Part shown: positions 21,399 through 31,206 of the stretch, one piece after another
How positions within the stretch are numbered: the stretch's first letter is position 1
Layout of the letters: each line of letters starts with the position of its first letter
From: Notospermus geniculatus
Lineage: Eukaryota; Nemertea; Pilidiophora; Heteronemertea; Lineidae
Assembly: GCA_002633025.1 (NCBI GenBank)
Contig: NMRB01000027.1
Span: 456,450-520,449 of the forward strand
Direction: 5' to 3'
DNA: 64,000 bases
The notes under the pieces: generated by a model
What the model was told of the DNA's origin: nothing
The model's database searches: none
What the model saw: the letters and a program-made list of their open reading frames with translations, nothing else
Translations under genes and position numbers: made by a program

Positions 21399-21654
21399 CA
21401 CCGCGGTGATAATATTCTCACCGCGGTGAGAATATTTCCACCTCGGTGAAAATATTACCACCGCGGTGATAATATTTCCACCGCGCACCGCGTTGAGAAT
21501 ATTTCCACGCGGTGAGAATATTATCACCGCGGTGAGAATATTTCCACTGCGGTGAGAATATTATCACCGCGGTGAGAATATTTCCACCGCGGTGAAAATA
21601 TTCCCACCGCGGTGAGAATATTCCCACCGCCGTGAGAATATTTCCACCGCGGTG
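21399..21654. repeat. 20-bp-period palindromic array (left arm)
   Basis: The palindrome CACCGCGGTG, or one-base variants, starts at 21399, 21419, 21439, 21459, 21525, 21545, 21565, 21585, 21605, 21625 and 21645, an exact 20-bp step apart from one disturbed zone (21479-21520). Spacers centre on AATATT, often as GAGAATATTCTC-like palindromes, so the array is nearly self-complementary with alternating GC- and AT-centred dyads every 10 bp. Confidence 0.9.
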
Positions 21655-22149
21655 AAAAGTCACGTGGAGTCGGCATCGATTGATGAGCGACTTACATGTA
21701 GAAGACACCGCAGTGCCGCTTCCTACCTTCAAAATGAAACAAAAGTAAATTGCTCCGTCATTGTCATCCTAAGGGACTTTTGGCAAGGCTCCGTATCGTC
21801 GATCCGTGTCCCGTATGACGTACATGTATCGAGCTATGCATTTTTTGTTAAATTCATACGTCAAACTTGACACGGATGACGATACGGAGCCTTGCCATAA
21901 GTCACGAGTTGTCATGAAAGCCTGCAAATCAACCGACGATGGGGTGTAGCTAGTGTATCGACAGACTGTCATGTGTTAACCCTTTTGTTACCGATAATTA
22001 ATGGCCTGTGCCACACACCATCGGACATTCAAACTGACATAGAATCGTAACCAGTGGACCGATTGGTATTCTCTTTGCATATTTGTTANCCCTGCTTATA
22101 CGGGTAGGCCCATACAAATGCAGTGCAAACCATTAACAAGCACAGACGC

Positions 22150-23330
22150 AATCATGGGGAAATCGCGGAACTATTTCCGACCTTGAGAATGACGTTTTGT
22201 TGGAGTTGGTCGATGCGAAAAAGAATACATGTATAATCGCTGAATGGCATTCACTTCATCACCTACAGGAAACTGGATGAACTGTGGTCGGAGTCGGGAA
22301 ATCATCTTCGAAAAACAATGTCCAATGTAAATGTACTGCAAAACTTGAAGTAAAAGCATTTGCTAGTTTTTATGAATAAAATAGCCATTAAGTCAACTTC
22401 GTCCAACACATCCAAATTACCGTCTGCCATCCTTGAAGTTCAGCAAAAAATGAGGCATACGGTCATAAGTCGCGCTTATAACCACCCCTCAGCCGAGTTT
22501 ATTATAACAAGGGCTTAAACCCGACTTGTGATTTGAGTGCAGGTTGTGCAACGCGCTGAGAAAGTAACACCACACATAAGTCACGTTTAAGTCGGGCTTG
22601 GTATGAACTCGACTTGAATGAGAGCTGTGCAACCGGACAGATGCCCGGTTGCTCAGGTCTGTGTTACGTGAGTCAAGCTTATGCCCGGTTCCACAGCTCT
22701 CATTCAAGTCGAGTTTTATCACCCTGCTTATACTGGTAGGCCAATACAAATGCAGTGTAAACCATTAACAAGCACAGACGCAATCATGGGGAAATCGCGG
22801 AAGTATTTCCGGCCTGAGAATGAAGTTTTGCTGAGTTGGTCGATGGGAAAAAGAATATAATCGCTGAATGGCATTCACTTCATCACCTACAGGAAACTGG
22901 ATGAACTTATGTCTGTACATATGTCTGTACTTATGTCTGTACTTATGTCTTGTCATAAGTGCTACTTACGTGAAGTCGAGTTCGGGATATAAGCTTGACT
23001 CAGGTAACAACGACCTGAGCAACCGGGCATTATATCCCGAACTCGAGTTCACGTAAGTAGCACTTATGACCAGACATAAGTATCGATTCCGAGTTCATTG
23101 CACAACCCGAAATAAACCTGGCATTACACATACTCGGTTTTATCATCCTACTTATACGGGTAGGCCCATACAAATGCAGTGCAAACCATTCACAAGCGCA
23201 CATGCAATCATGGGGAAATCACGGAACTATTCCGAGCTTGAGAATGAAGTTTTGCTGGAATCGGTCCAAGCGAAAAAGAATACCATCGCTGAATGGCATT
23301 CATTTCATCACCTACATGAAACTGGATGAA
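22150..23330 (+). pseudogene. Three diverged copies of a Myb/SANT-like coding fragment
   Basis: The sequence encoding MGKSRNYSELENEVLLESVQ appears most intact at 23211-23330, ending in TGA after HHLHETG. Frameshifted copies lie near 22153-22281 and 22785-22902, all in + orientation with shared flanks (CTTATACGGGTAGGCC upstream). The ELENEVLLELV-type start resembles Myb/SANT-like DNA-binding proteins often associated with Harbinger transposons; that assignment is by pattern only. All copies are too short or broken to be functional. Confidence 0.45.
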
Positions 23331-23375
23331 CTGTGGTCGGAGTCGGGAAATTATCTTCGAAAAAGATACCAAATG

Positions 23376-24219
23376 CTTTTATTATGCCCCCGCTTCAACA
23401 GAAGCGGGGGCATTATGTCGTCACCCGTTACGTCCGTCCGGCGTCCGGCGTCGTCGCGCCGTAAACTTTCCATTTCCGATCATTTAAAAGAAAGCAGTTG
23501 GTCCGATCAAATTGATTTTTTGTGTGTATGTTGGGGGTGTCTAAAGGAAGGTTCCTTTCGAAAATGGCCGTGTTCCGATTTACAATATGGCCGCCAGAGC
23601 CGCAATCGTGAAATCAGATTCCGTCAATTTCAGGGAGAACCATATGTCCGATTGTATTCATTTTTTGTGTATATGTTGGGGGTGACTAGAGGAACGTTCC
23701 TTTCGAAAATGGCCGCGTTCTGATTTACAGTATGGCCGCCAGAGCCGCCATCTTGAAATCATATTCCGTCAATTTCAGGGAAAACCGTTTGTCTGATCAT
23801 ATTGAGTTTTTGCATGTATGTTGGAGGTGACTAGAGGAAGGTTCCTTTCGAAAATGGCCGTGCTGCGATTTACAATATGGCCACTAGAACCACCATCTTG
23901 AAATCAGATTCGGTCAATTTCAGGGAGACGCGTTTGTCTGATCCTATTGACTTTTTTTATGTATGTTGAGGGCGACTCAAGTAAGGTTCCTTATGAAAAT
24001 GGCTGCATTTCAATTTACAATATGGCCGCCAGAGTTGGCATCTTGAAATCAGATTCCGTCAATTTCAGGAATGTACTGTTTGTCCGGTGATATTGATTTT
24101 TGGTATGCATGTTCCCTGATATCGACGGAATCTGATTTCAACATAACTTGACCAGAGGTTCGCCCAACTCAACATACACGCGGGGGCATATGCCACGCTT
24201 TGCGTTGCTCTTGTTTAAA
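23376..24219 (+). mobile_element. Insert with GCCCCCGC hairpin end and 145-bp tandem repeats
   Basis: It interrupts the third Myb/SANT-like copy: flanks at 23370 and 24232 continue the sequence seen unbroken near 22300-22340. The left end has the hairpin TGCCCCCGCTTC...GAAGCGGGGGCA; the right end has GCGGGGGCATATGCC. Inside, GTTCCTTTCGAAAATGGCCG recurs at 23551, 23696, 23841 and (diverged) 23986, an exact 145-bp period. Non-coding. Confidence 0.7.
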
Positions 24220-24965
24220 ATATGCACAGCAAAATGTCCAATGTAAATGTACTGCAAAACTTGAAGTAAAAGCATTTGCTAGTTTTTATGAATACCAGCC
24301 ATTAAGTCAACTTCGTCCAACCCATCCAAATACATGTAACCGTCTGCATCCTTGAAATTCAGCATCAAAATGAGGCATACGGTCATAAGTCGCGCTTATA
24401 ACCACCCCTCAGCCGAGTTTATTATAACAAGGGCTCAAGCAGGACTTGTGATTTGAGTGCAGGTTGTGCAACGCGCTGAGAAAATAACACCCGACATAAG
24501 TCGCGTTTAAGTCGAGCTTGGCATGAACTCGACTTGAGCCAGAGCTGAGCAACCGGGCATGAGGGTGTGTGGCAGAGGCCATTTAATTCTCGGTAGCAAA
24601 AGGGTTAACACATGACAATCTGTCGATACAGTAATACACCCCACCGTCGGTTCATTTGCAGGCTTTCATGACAACTAGAGACCTATGGCAAGGCTCCGTA
24701 TCGTCATCCGTGTCAAGTTTGACGTATGAATTTAACAAAAATTGCATAGCTCGATACGTCATACGTGACACGGATCGACGATACGGAGCCTTGCCAAAAG
24801 TCCCTTCTTCTTAGCGCAGACCCGATTATAGATACATGTACTGATGACGATGATGAGTAACTTAATTTTGTTTCATTTTGAAGGTAGGAAGGGGCACTGC
24901 GGTGTCTGTAGACCATTTCTACATGTAAGTCGCTCATCAATCGATGCTGACTCCACGTGACTTTT

Positions 24966-25072
24966 CACCGCGGTGGAAATATTCTCACCGCGGTGGTAAT
25001 ATTCTCACCGCGGTGGTAATATTATCACCGCGGTGGTAATATCACCGCGGTGGAAATATTATCACCGCATCC
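24966..25072. repeat. 20-bp-period palindromic array (right arm, inner half)
   Basis: CACCGCGGTG starts at 24966, 24986, 25006, 25026 and 25043, with a broken unit at 25063. This is the right-arm counterpart of 21399-21654. Confidence 0.85.
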
Positions 25073-25750
25073 CCAGAAATTTGTGACATTGAAGCACACC
25101 TAGTGGCAGTCCTGATAACTACACACTACATGGAATATACCATTGGGAATCGTTTTTCATCGTGATAGCCAGGCAGTGGTGATCACTGCGTCACTTGCCG
25201 ATATTTTACCAGTTAGATACAGGAATAAGGCTTCACTATGCCAAATTTCAGATGCATTGGTGATAATTTACCCACGTCCACCCGGGGGTTGAAGATTTCT
25301 AATGCATTGCAATGCATTCATAGTGGGAAAATGGCAAAATCATCGAAAACTGCACTTTTTGGGCCTCCGTATCTTGAAATGCAGACGACTTGCTTTCGTT
25401 GCCGATAGCAGCGGTAGATGACAATACCCTACAGTGGCTGTGTACGAAGTTTCGTGGATTTTGATGAAAATTTTTCACTGTCTATAGGGGGGTCAAAAAA
25501 TGACAAAATTGGTAACAAAATACCATTTTTTTTCAACCTGGACTTGAGTCAACGGCTATGACATGTTTTATGTGAATATGAAAGTGCATATTCCCTACTG
25601 ATCCAAAAGGGTTTTTTCCACTTTTTTTAGCTAACTTATCTTTTACGTGTACATTTTATCTTTTCCTGTACAAATGTACTAGAGTGAGTGGCGACAGCAG
25701 CGCGCCACACGGCCAGTCATGTAACTAACTGGTCGCATATTTCTGGCCAT
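25073..25750. other. Insertion splitting the right-arm array
   Basis: No counterpart exists in the left arm, so this ~680 bp entered the right-arm array or was lost from the left. No gene or terminal repeats recognised. Confidence 0.5.
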
Positions 25751-25857
25751 GGCGGTGGTAATATTTTCACCGAGGTGGAAATATTCTCACCGCGGTGGTA
25801 ATATTATCACCGCGGTGGGAATATTATCACCGCGGTGGAAATATTATCACCGCGGTG
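25751..25857. repeat. 20-bp-period palindromic array (right arm, outer half)
   Basis: CACCGCGGTG-type cores start at 25768 (CACCGAGGTG), 25788, 25808, 25828 and 25848, exactly 20 bp apart. Confidence 0.85.
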
Positions 25858-25961
25858 GGAACTTCTGAAAATTTTACAAACCCCAAGAAAAAATTATCGA
25901 ATTGAAAAAAAATTGCAAATGTAAATATTTTTCATCAATGAGCTCTATGGGCCACCGTACT

Positions 25962-26076
25962 ACCTGCTATCAGCCACGTTTACGCGGAGGGATCGTGCAG
26001 GCCTTTATCTGTAATTTGCACGAAACTTGTAATGAATATTTTAGATGATGGCAAAGGCAGTGGATGTGGATACTCA
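25962..26076 (+). repeat. 115-bp direct repeat, right copy
   Basis: Second copy of 20801-20915. It begins two bases after the foldback element ends and stops 50 bp before the acceptor of the ShKT-gene exon at 26126. It may be part of that gene's leader, duplicated when the element arrived. Confidence 0.85.
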
Positions 26077-26125
26077 AAATTTTCTTTGGCGACGCATAAA
26101 CACTGTCCGGCATTTTCATTTTCAG

Positions 26126-26239
26126 GCTACAACATGCTGACGCACATTCTGCTGGTGTTCCTCTGTGCTGCTGCAGCGACTGGACAAAGCCAGAGGAAAT
26201 CGGATTATAGCAGGAGATTGCAATCCAATAGGCCTCCTG
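26126..26239 (+). CDS. ShKT gene, signal-peptide exon
   Basis: An acceptor (TTTTCATTTTCAG, to 26125) opens an exon with ATG at 26134, encoding MLTHILLVFLCAAAATGQS and a basic stretch ending SNRPP. A donor (GTAGGT) follows at 26240 in phase 1. The hydrophobic core followed by small residues and Gln is a typical cleavable signal peptide, so the product should be secreted. The start is chosen as the first ATG after the acceptor, with the hydrophobic run directly behind it. An acceptor before the ATG implies an upstream non-coding exon, not located. Linkage to the exon at 36187 rests on strand, phase and the expectation that ShKT proteins are secreted. Confidence 0.6.
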
Positions 26240-26333
26240 GTAGGTTTTAAGATCTTTTTAACGAGTATCGATTTATTTTAGCTACATTTCTGACTAAACG
26301 CGCTGAAACCCTTATGAAAATTGCATCGCGTTT

Positions 26334-26630
26334 TACCATGGTGAAATGCTATTTACCATGGTGAAATGCTATTTACCGTGGTAAAATTGATATTTACCAT
26401 GGTAATCTTTTTTCACCAAGGTGAAAATAAAATACCATGGTGAAAATAGAATTTAACCATGGTGAAATAATTTTACCATGATGAAATAATTTTACCATGG
26501 TGAGATATTTGGATTATTATGGTAAACTATTTTACTATGGTAAAAAGTTCTTTCACCATGGTAAAAAGTTCTTTCACACCATGGTGAAGTTTAGGCCTAC
26601 TTTACTGAGAATCACCCATGATTTTACCAT
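26334..26630. repeat. ~20-bp-period palindromic array (TACCATGGTG type) in intron 1
   Basis: Cores of TACCATGGTG/A or CACCATGGTG start at 26334, 26354, 26374, 26395, 26414, 26433, 26455, 26474, 26493, 26515, 26533, 26554 and 26577 (steps 18-23, mean about 20), with AT-rich spacers; a last CCATGG lies near 26624. Same geometry as the CACCGCGGTG arrays but a different centre. It begins about 95 bp after the exon-1 donor. Confidence 0.85.
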
Positions 26631-26649
26631 GGGGAAATTACATTGTATG

Positions 26650-26785
26650 CAGGAGTCTGTTCTAGAGTTTCGGATTGTACAGTTCCAGCCTGAAGAAGAC
26701 CCCGGTTGGGGTCGAAAATTCGCAAACATTCTGGAAATTGACTTTTTATATATCATATATTTGTGTCGATTTTTGTGCTTGCTTT
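26650..26785 (-). repeat. Inverted copy of the 8690-8800 repeat
   Basis: CTCTAGAAAAGACTGAG / TTCTAGAGTTTCGGATTG-type and GACCCAAACCGGGGTC / GACCCCGGTTGGGGTC blocks match in complement. Dispersed repeat of unknown class. Confidence 0.6.
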
Positions 26786-26831
26786 CTCTCAGGAAATTAC
26801 AAAGTTTTATAATCTTCCATGACATCCTTAG

Positions 26832-26870
26832 GTCCTTCAGGAGATGATCTCTGGGATCAGAGACCCCTGG
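26832..26870 (+). other. Possible small exon of the ShKT gene
   Basis: Thirteen codons (GPSGDDLWDQRPL in frame after the signal exon) lie between an acceptor (CATCCTTAG) and a weak donor (GTTTGA). Its 39 nt preserve phase 1. Support is only phase and composition. Confidence 0.2.
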
Positions 26871-27469
26871 GTTTGATTGCCCTTTTATTCGTTGGTGTTG
26901 GGGCGCCGAAGACAATAGATGGTTCGCCCGGCTCAAGGCTGTGCACTGTACCGGCGTGCTGCCATGGCTTCAGGGTTGGACTCAAACTCCTCCGCAGTGC
27001 CGTCGCATTCCGCATTTTATGATGCTCCAATAGGAGCTGTCAGCGAGTTGACCAATAGGTGTCACTACGCCCCAATTCAATGCATATAGCGGACCAAGTC
27101 ATTATTGATCGAGCAGCAATCACGTAGATTTTCCTGTACATTGGTCCGCTAGAACTTTGCTGCCATCTGTTAGCAATATGCGCGGCTGACTGCTCCTATT
27201 ACGACACTGCCCACAGGTGCCTTAGTGCTTTGCGAAATCGTGCATGCGATATTATTTCCCATCCCCGTATCAAATAATGTCAAAAACAATAAACAACTGC
27301 ATGTTTTGTAATCACGCAAGTTTTTGAACTGACAGTGATGATGGATAGTCATAACAAAGTAATAACGATAGAACTATTTTCGCGCATGTTCATCGAAAAG
27401 GAGTGATTTTCCTCGATTGTCCGGCTGCGTCTCATGAGCCTGGGTCCTAGTTTTATACACAACCTAAAC

Positions 27470-27600
27470 GGTGAACTAATCAGATAAAAGTAGGTCGACG
27501 AAATGTTTGGTGCACGGCCCATGAACGACTTCCGTTCCATTTGGCATGTATTGGAATACCAGGATCCTCCGCCGAAAAAGTCCGGACCTAGTGCCGTAAT
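27470..27600. repeat. Dispersed repeat shared with 60600-60705
   Basis: CAGATAAAAGTAGGTCGACG, TTCCATTTGGCAT and GATCCTCCGCCGA occur in the same order and orientation at 60600-60705. A perfect short hairpin (GTGCCGTAAT...ATTACGGCAC, 27590-27615) follows. Confidence 0.6.
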
Positions 27601-27675
27601 GGAGCATTACGGCACTACTGAGGTGTTTGGGCTGGGCTCTCAGATTTGACCTCGATCAGAAGTTCCAGGAAGAAT

Positions 27676-28116
27676 TTAGAACAAAACGTGGTATACCTCA
27701 AAAGCACATACTCGTATTATGTTGTCTGTGCGTCCTTCCACACCCACTGGATGGATCTCAGAAGCGGTGACTATGATCTCTGGTCTGATGGCCCCTCCAA
27801 CAGGGAAATAGATCTGATGATATTCCTGGAACGTGTCAAATAGTTCAGTGGAATTACGGAGTTCAGGGTCTTCTTCTGTCGCTGCTCCAGATTCTCCCAT
27901 CTTTTGAATAATTTTGCGGTAATCGCGTCCAAGTTTTTTTAGCAAGTCCTTAACCACCTTACTATCAGTGGCTCCAATATCACCTGCAACATGTTCATAA
28001 ACCTCATGTGATCTCCCGTGTTTTTTAACCGGAGGTAGAGCAGCATGCTTGCCCATGAGTAGCCTGAGTGCAGATACCATCTTCTCAGTGATCCACTGGA
28101 AACGTTTAGTTGCCAT
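27676..28116 (-). CDS. Myb/SANT-like protein (intronic, antisense to ShKT gene)
   Basis: Minus-strand ATG at 28116 opens 146 codons ending TAA at 27676. The N-terminus, MATKRFQWITEKMVSALRLL, followed by a Lys/Arg-rich helix region (KVVKDLLKKLGRDYRKIIQK), has the shape of a Myb/SANT-like trihelix DNA-binding domain (about residues 5-75). An acidic middle and an uncharacterised C-terminus follow. Many such proteins are encoded by or derived from Harbinger transposons, while others are host regulators. An acceptor-like TTTTATTATAG stands just before the ATG, so an upstream exon is possible. Family placement is by pattern; the open frame itself is clear. Confidence 0.5.
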   Translation of the reverse strand: MATKRFQWITEKMVSALRLLMGKHAALPPVKKHGRSHEVYEHVAGDIGATDSKVVKDLLKKLGRDYRKIIQKMGESGAATEEDPELRNSTELFDTFQEYHQIYFPVGGAIRPEIIVTASEIHPVGVEGRTDNIIRVCAFEVYHVLF

Positions 28117-28125
28117 CCTATTCAC

Positions 28126-28860
28126 TATAATAAAATGATCATGGTGTACAGTAGTTTTTTTTAGAAATGCTGTCGTCTTTCATCCTGAGCCTAATACATT
28201 TGACTTCTTCAGTTTTTGCAATGAATAAACAACTTTTATTCTAAGTATTTCATTATCCCTTAAATGACGTTATTCACTGTTTCTACGGAAATAAATTTTA
28301 ATCATCGGAAATGTGTTTGTACTCAATTTTTTGGTGGCAGTATTCGCCAAGTAGGCCTAAGCCTATTATAGTCTAATCAAAAAATCTTTGCACTCATCAC
28401 ACTCTGGTATGTAGTGCAGACTTAGATATAATGTTGAGTTCGTCCACTGCACATTTTCACATGGATCCGCTCTGCCTGGCTGTAAACTACTGCAATTCCC
28501 TATAGTACCTGTGTCATACACACCATATTAACAATCATGAACATGCAAGCATATGTCATCTGAGCATGCTGGTCCACATGGATGGAAAAAGGGCCCCCTT
28601 AGGATGTTTCTTAGCCTTTACACAGCACACAACATTAGGCCCTATCCAAACATCTCTGTGGTTCAGGTTCGGCCTACATCTGTTTGGAGTCAAATTTTGA
28701 CATCTTCCCTTCCTTTGTCAGCTGCAGTTCCCATCGTCAAAAGTTTTGCACAGGTATGATTGTGTGTGTCAGCTGCAGAGTGAAAATGGGGATTCCCCAA
28801 CACCAACACCCAGTGGAACACCGGTGTTAACACTGGGTGTAGACACCAGTGACGATTCAG
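28126..28860. other. Intronic DNA, no feature recognised
   Basis: Lies in the first long intron of the ShKT gene. Short CA/AC-rich words (AACACCCAGTG) near 28800-28850 and 29030-29070 flank the next MITE and look like arms of an older element. Confidence 0.35.
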
Positions 28861-28862
28861 AC

Positions 28863-28995
28863 CAGGGCTGGCCGCATAGAAACTCCGCTAGCGCTAGCGG
28901 AGCCCATCTGCCGATAGTGCTGTACATTTTTCCATGCATTTTAACACCGATAGGCTGTCGAAGCACTGGCGGAGTTTCTATGCGGCCGGCCCAGG
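28863..28995. mobile_element. Short MITE with GGCTGGCCGCATAGAAAC ends
   Basis: GGCCGCATAGAAACTCCGC (from about 28868) and its complement (to about 28990) are inverted, with an inner CTAGCGCTAG palindrome. GGGC(T/C)GGCC termini hint at hAT. It is embedded between mirrored CCCAGTGTTAACAC blocks (28800-28850; 29030-29065). Confidence 0.6.
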
Positions 28996-29627
28996 TGTTT
29001 GGAGGTACAGATTATCACTGACACCACCATTCCCAGTGTTAACACTTAGGTTAACACTGGGTGTTTACTCAGATCAGGTCTCTGGAGCTGTAGATTAACA
29101 CAAACACGTACACCAATACCTGACACTAATACCAACTCGAAACTTTAAAATCACCCACTGTCCATGCAGGAAGGGTATTATTATTCAACAAACTGTCGAG
29201 ATTGACTAAGATGTCGAAATCTCTGAATATGGTATTTTCAATTATTTCTGCATTTTCACCTGAATTTCAAGTGTAAAGATCCCCACACGGCTGACTAATT
29301 GATTTTCATTCACGGCAACATGGTTGACATTAGAATATATTCTTTCCAGCTTCTTAGATACAAATATAGCACATTTTGCAATGGTCACTATATTGTAATG
29401 GTTGTTTGAATGACATCACTCAAATATGTGAAAAGAGCGGGAAATTTGAATTCGAAAATTACATTTTAATGTTTATTTCGGAAATGGGTGGAGATTTTCA
29501 AATCAAACTGTTGTGATTCCTGAAGTAATATCATAAGGCATTTGAGCTGTAGTAGCCCAGTTTGGCTGGCAAAGTGGTCAGTTCCCCTTTAACCCGTGGG
29601 ATACAGGGGAGTGAGCAGTGACAGTGC
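28996..29627. other. Intronic DNA, no feature recognised
   Basis: No exon or repeat supported beyond the CCCAGTGTTAACAC block noted for the adjacent MITE. Confidence 0.3.
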
Positions 29628-29802
29628 TGACGGGTATTCGAAAAACCTGGATGACTGGATGACTGGATTTACTGGATTGTGCATCATTGCTCACTGCCGC
29701 CTGAACTAACTCATTAAAGCTGCACTGCATGAACCAAAACACCACATCTCCGCAGTAATGTGGTCTGGGCCCGTATATGTAAAGGTAGAATACGGATGGT
29801 AG

Positions 29803-29850
29803 AGCTTATTCCAGGTATAACTTATAACATTACGTTATACCTGGAATAAG
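29803..29850. repeat. Perfect hairpin
   Basis: GCTTATTCCAGGTATAAC and its complement are separated by about 12 nt. Confidence 0.7.
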
Positions 29851-29871
29851 CGGTCGAGCTCTGATGAGCTC

Positions 29872-29980
29872 TAAATATACGGTATACGAAAACGTCGGTT
29901 AATAATGGTTTCACGGTCGTGAATTCATTTGAAGCCTTTGTTAACCGGCGTTTCCTTCTATGTAACGGAAGTCTTATGCA
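29872..29980. mobile_element. MITE related to the one inserted in the BEL element
   Basis: TATACGGTATACGAAAACGT and CTTTGTTAACCGGCGTTT, with the ends CTTCTATGTAACGGAAG, match 52745-52861. This copy is more degraded. Confidence 0.6.
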
Positions 29981-30185
29981 TACGGGCCCTGGTCCGCAAA
30001 CCCCCTTCGAAGTACCTCCAGAATGGAGAAACTACGCGGCCTGTTTAGCGGCGCCACTGTATTCAACCTCAGGCTTTCAATCTTTTGCCACAGTCTTGTT
30101 ATTTGAATATACATTTTCAGAGAAACGCATTGTACAAGATACCACTAACCCACTGTCCCGAATGCTGTCTTCTTTATTTCCCATT

Positions 30186-30598
30186 TAAAGACCCCCGCTA
30201 AGACGACCACCCCGGTATCCAGACCGCAACCACTGCAAATGACACTTTCGACCACGGTAACCCGACCATGAACACCCTAATTGCCCTAATCAGGGCTAAT
30301 TAGCCTGAGACAATCTCGATTACCAATTAGGCCAAACATTAACAGTGGGCGCAACAGACCAAGAAAGTTAGCAAACAACTCACTGATGATCAAGAAGCTA
30401 CCAATAAACAAGATAACTAGAACAGCTGATCGACTGATGATGGGAGTTAGGCAGGCAGGATCTGCCGTTTTGGCCACCGACGATCATGTCTCGGCAGCTG
30501 GCTCTCAGGCCTGATCTCAGTAACGCGACCACCCCACTAACACGACCACTTGAGCAAGGTCCCGTCGGTGGTCGTGTTACCGGGGTTCCACTGTACAC
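30186..30598. mobile_element. pogo/Tigger-like MITE
   Basis: The right end reads GTTACCGGGGTTCCACTG followed by TA (minus: CAGTGGAACCCCGGTAAC), the classic Tigger/pogo terminus. Left end AAGACCCCCGCTAAGACGAC is a diverged mirror. No transposase frame. Confidence 0.6.
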
Positions 30599-31206
30599 GT
30601 ATGAGCAACAATATACGTACATGACTCGCGTGATGTGTGTGTATTTGTAGAAAGAATATTTAAATGATTACAATAATTATTGCCAAAGAAATAAAATAAG
30701 AATTATCCTCAACGTGTATGCAATGGCTAATGACGTTGATGAACGTCAGATGAGTGTTGTATTATTTTTGAATGCACAAATGTTGCTTGATCTATACCAT
30801 AAATTTCAACAAGAGATGATTACTAGAGAATAGTGACTGACTTTCTCCTTTAGATCGGAAAGAACCTACTGCCTTAGAACTGCGGCCGTCAATGAACGCT
30901 GAATGTTACTCCACTGACAGACCCAGGGTGAATAGAGTGGCACCACCATAGGCTGGTAGTCTCTCATAGTGTTCTGGAGGTACTTTGAAAGTGCTATGGT
31001 CTTTTGTATTTCTCTTTCTCAACCCCCACCGCCGCGTGGCGGTCTTTTTTTCAAAGCTGGAATCTCCTTTTTTCTCCACGTAGTTCAGCTTTAATAAACT
31101 AGTTCAGGCGGCGGTGAGCAGTGACGCACAATCCAGTAAATCCATTCATCCAGTCATCCAGGTTTTTCGAATACCCAGTGCTGACTGGGGTGCCCGCTTC
31201 TCTCGG

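Larger units (their letters stand above)
21295..25960. mobile_element. 4.7 kb foldback element with array-bearing arms
   Basis: Outer ends GTACGGTGGCCCATAGAGCT (21295) and its complement (to 25960) are inverted. Each arm then has the poly-A/T block, a 20-bp-period CACCGCGGTG array, and a ~350-bp inner section containing GGCAAGGCTCCGTATCGTC (left 21655-22010; right 24965-24555 in complement). The core 22011-24554 holds three diverged copies of a Myb/SANT-like fragment, inverted pairs and a separate insert. Tandem short repeats in long inverted arms recall Drosophila FB elements in architecture; relatedness is not claimed. No transposase seen. Confidence 0.75.
29628..31190. repeat. 1.56 kb region bounded by an inverted repeat
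   Basis: About 115 bp at 29630-29745 (GTGAGCAGTGAC, GGGTATTCGAAAAACCTGGA, TTTACTGGATTGTGC) recurs in complement at 31085-31190. The inside holds smaller elements listed separately. The order of nesting is not fully resolved. Confidence 0.6.

Noticed and set aside
21399-21654. CRISPR-like array
   Set aside because: The 20-bp periodicity has no variable spacers, the unit is palindromic throughout, and the setting is an animal genome inside an inverted-repeat element.
21177-21732. Arg/Gly/Tyr-rich minus-strand frames of 104-116 codons
   Set aside because: They are translations of the 20-bp palindromic array.
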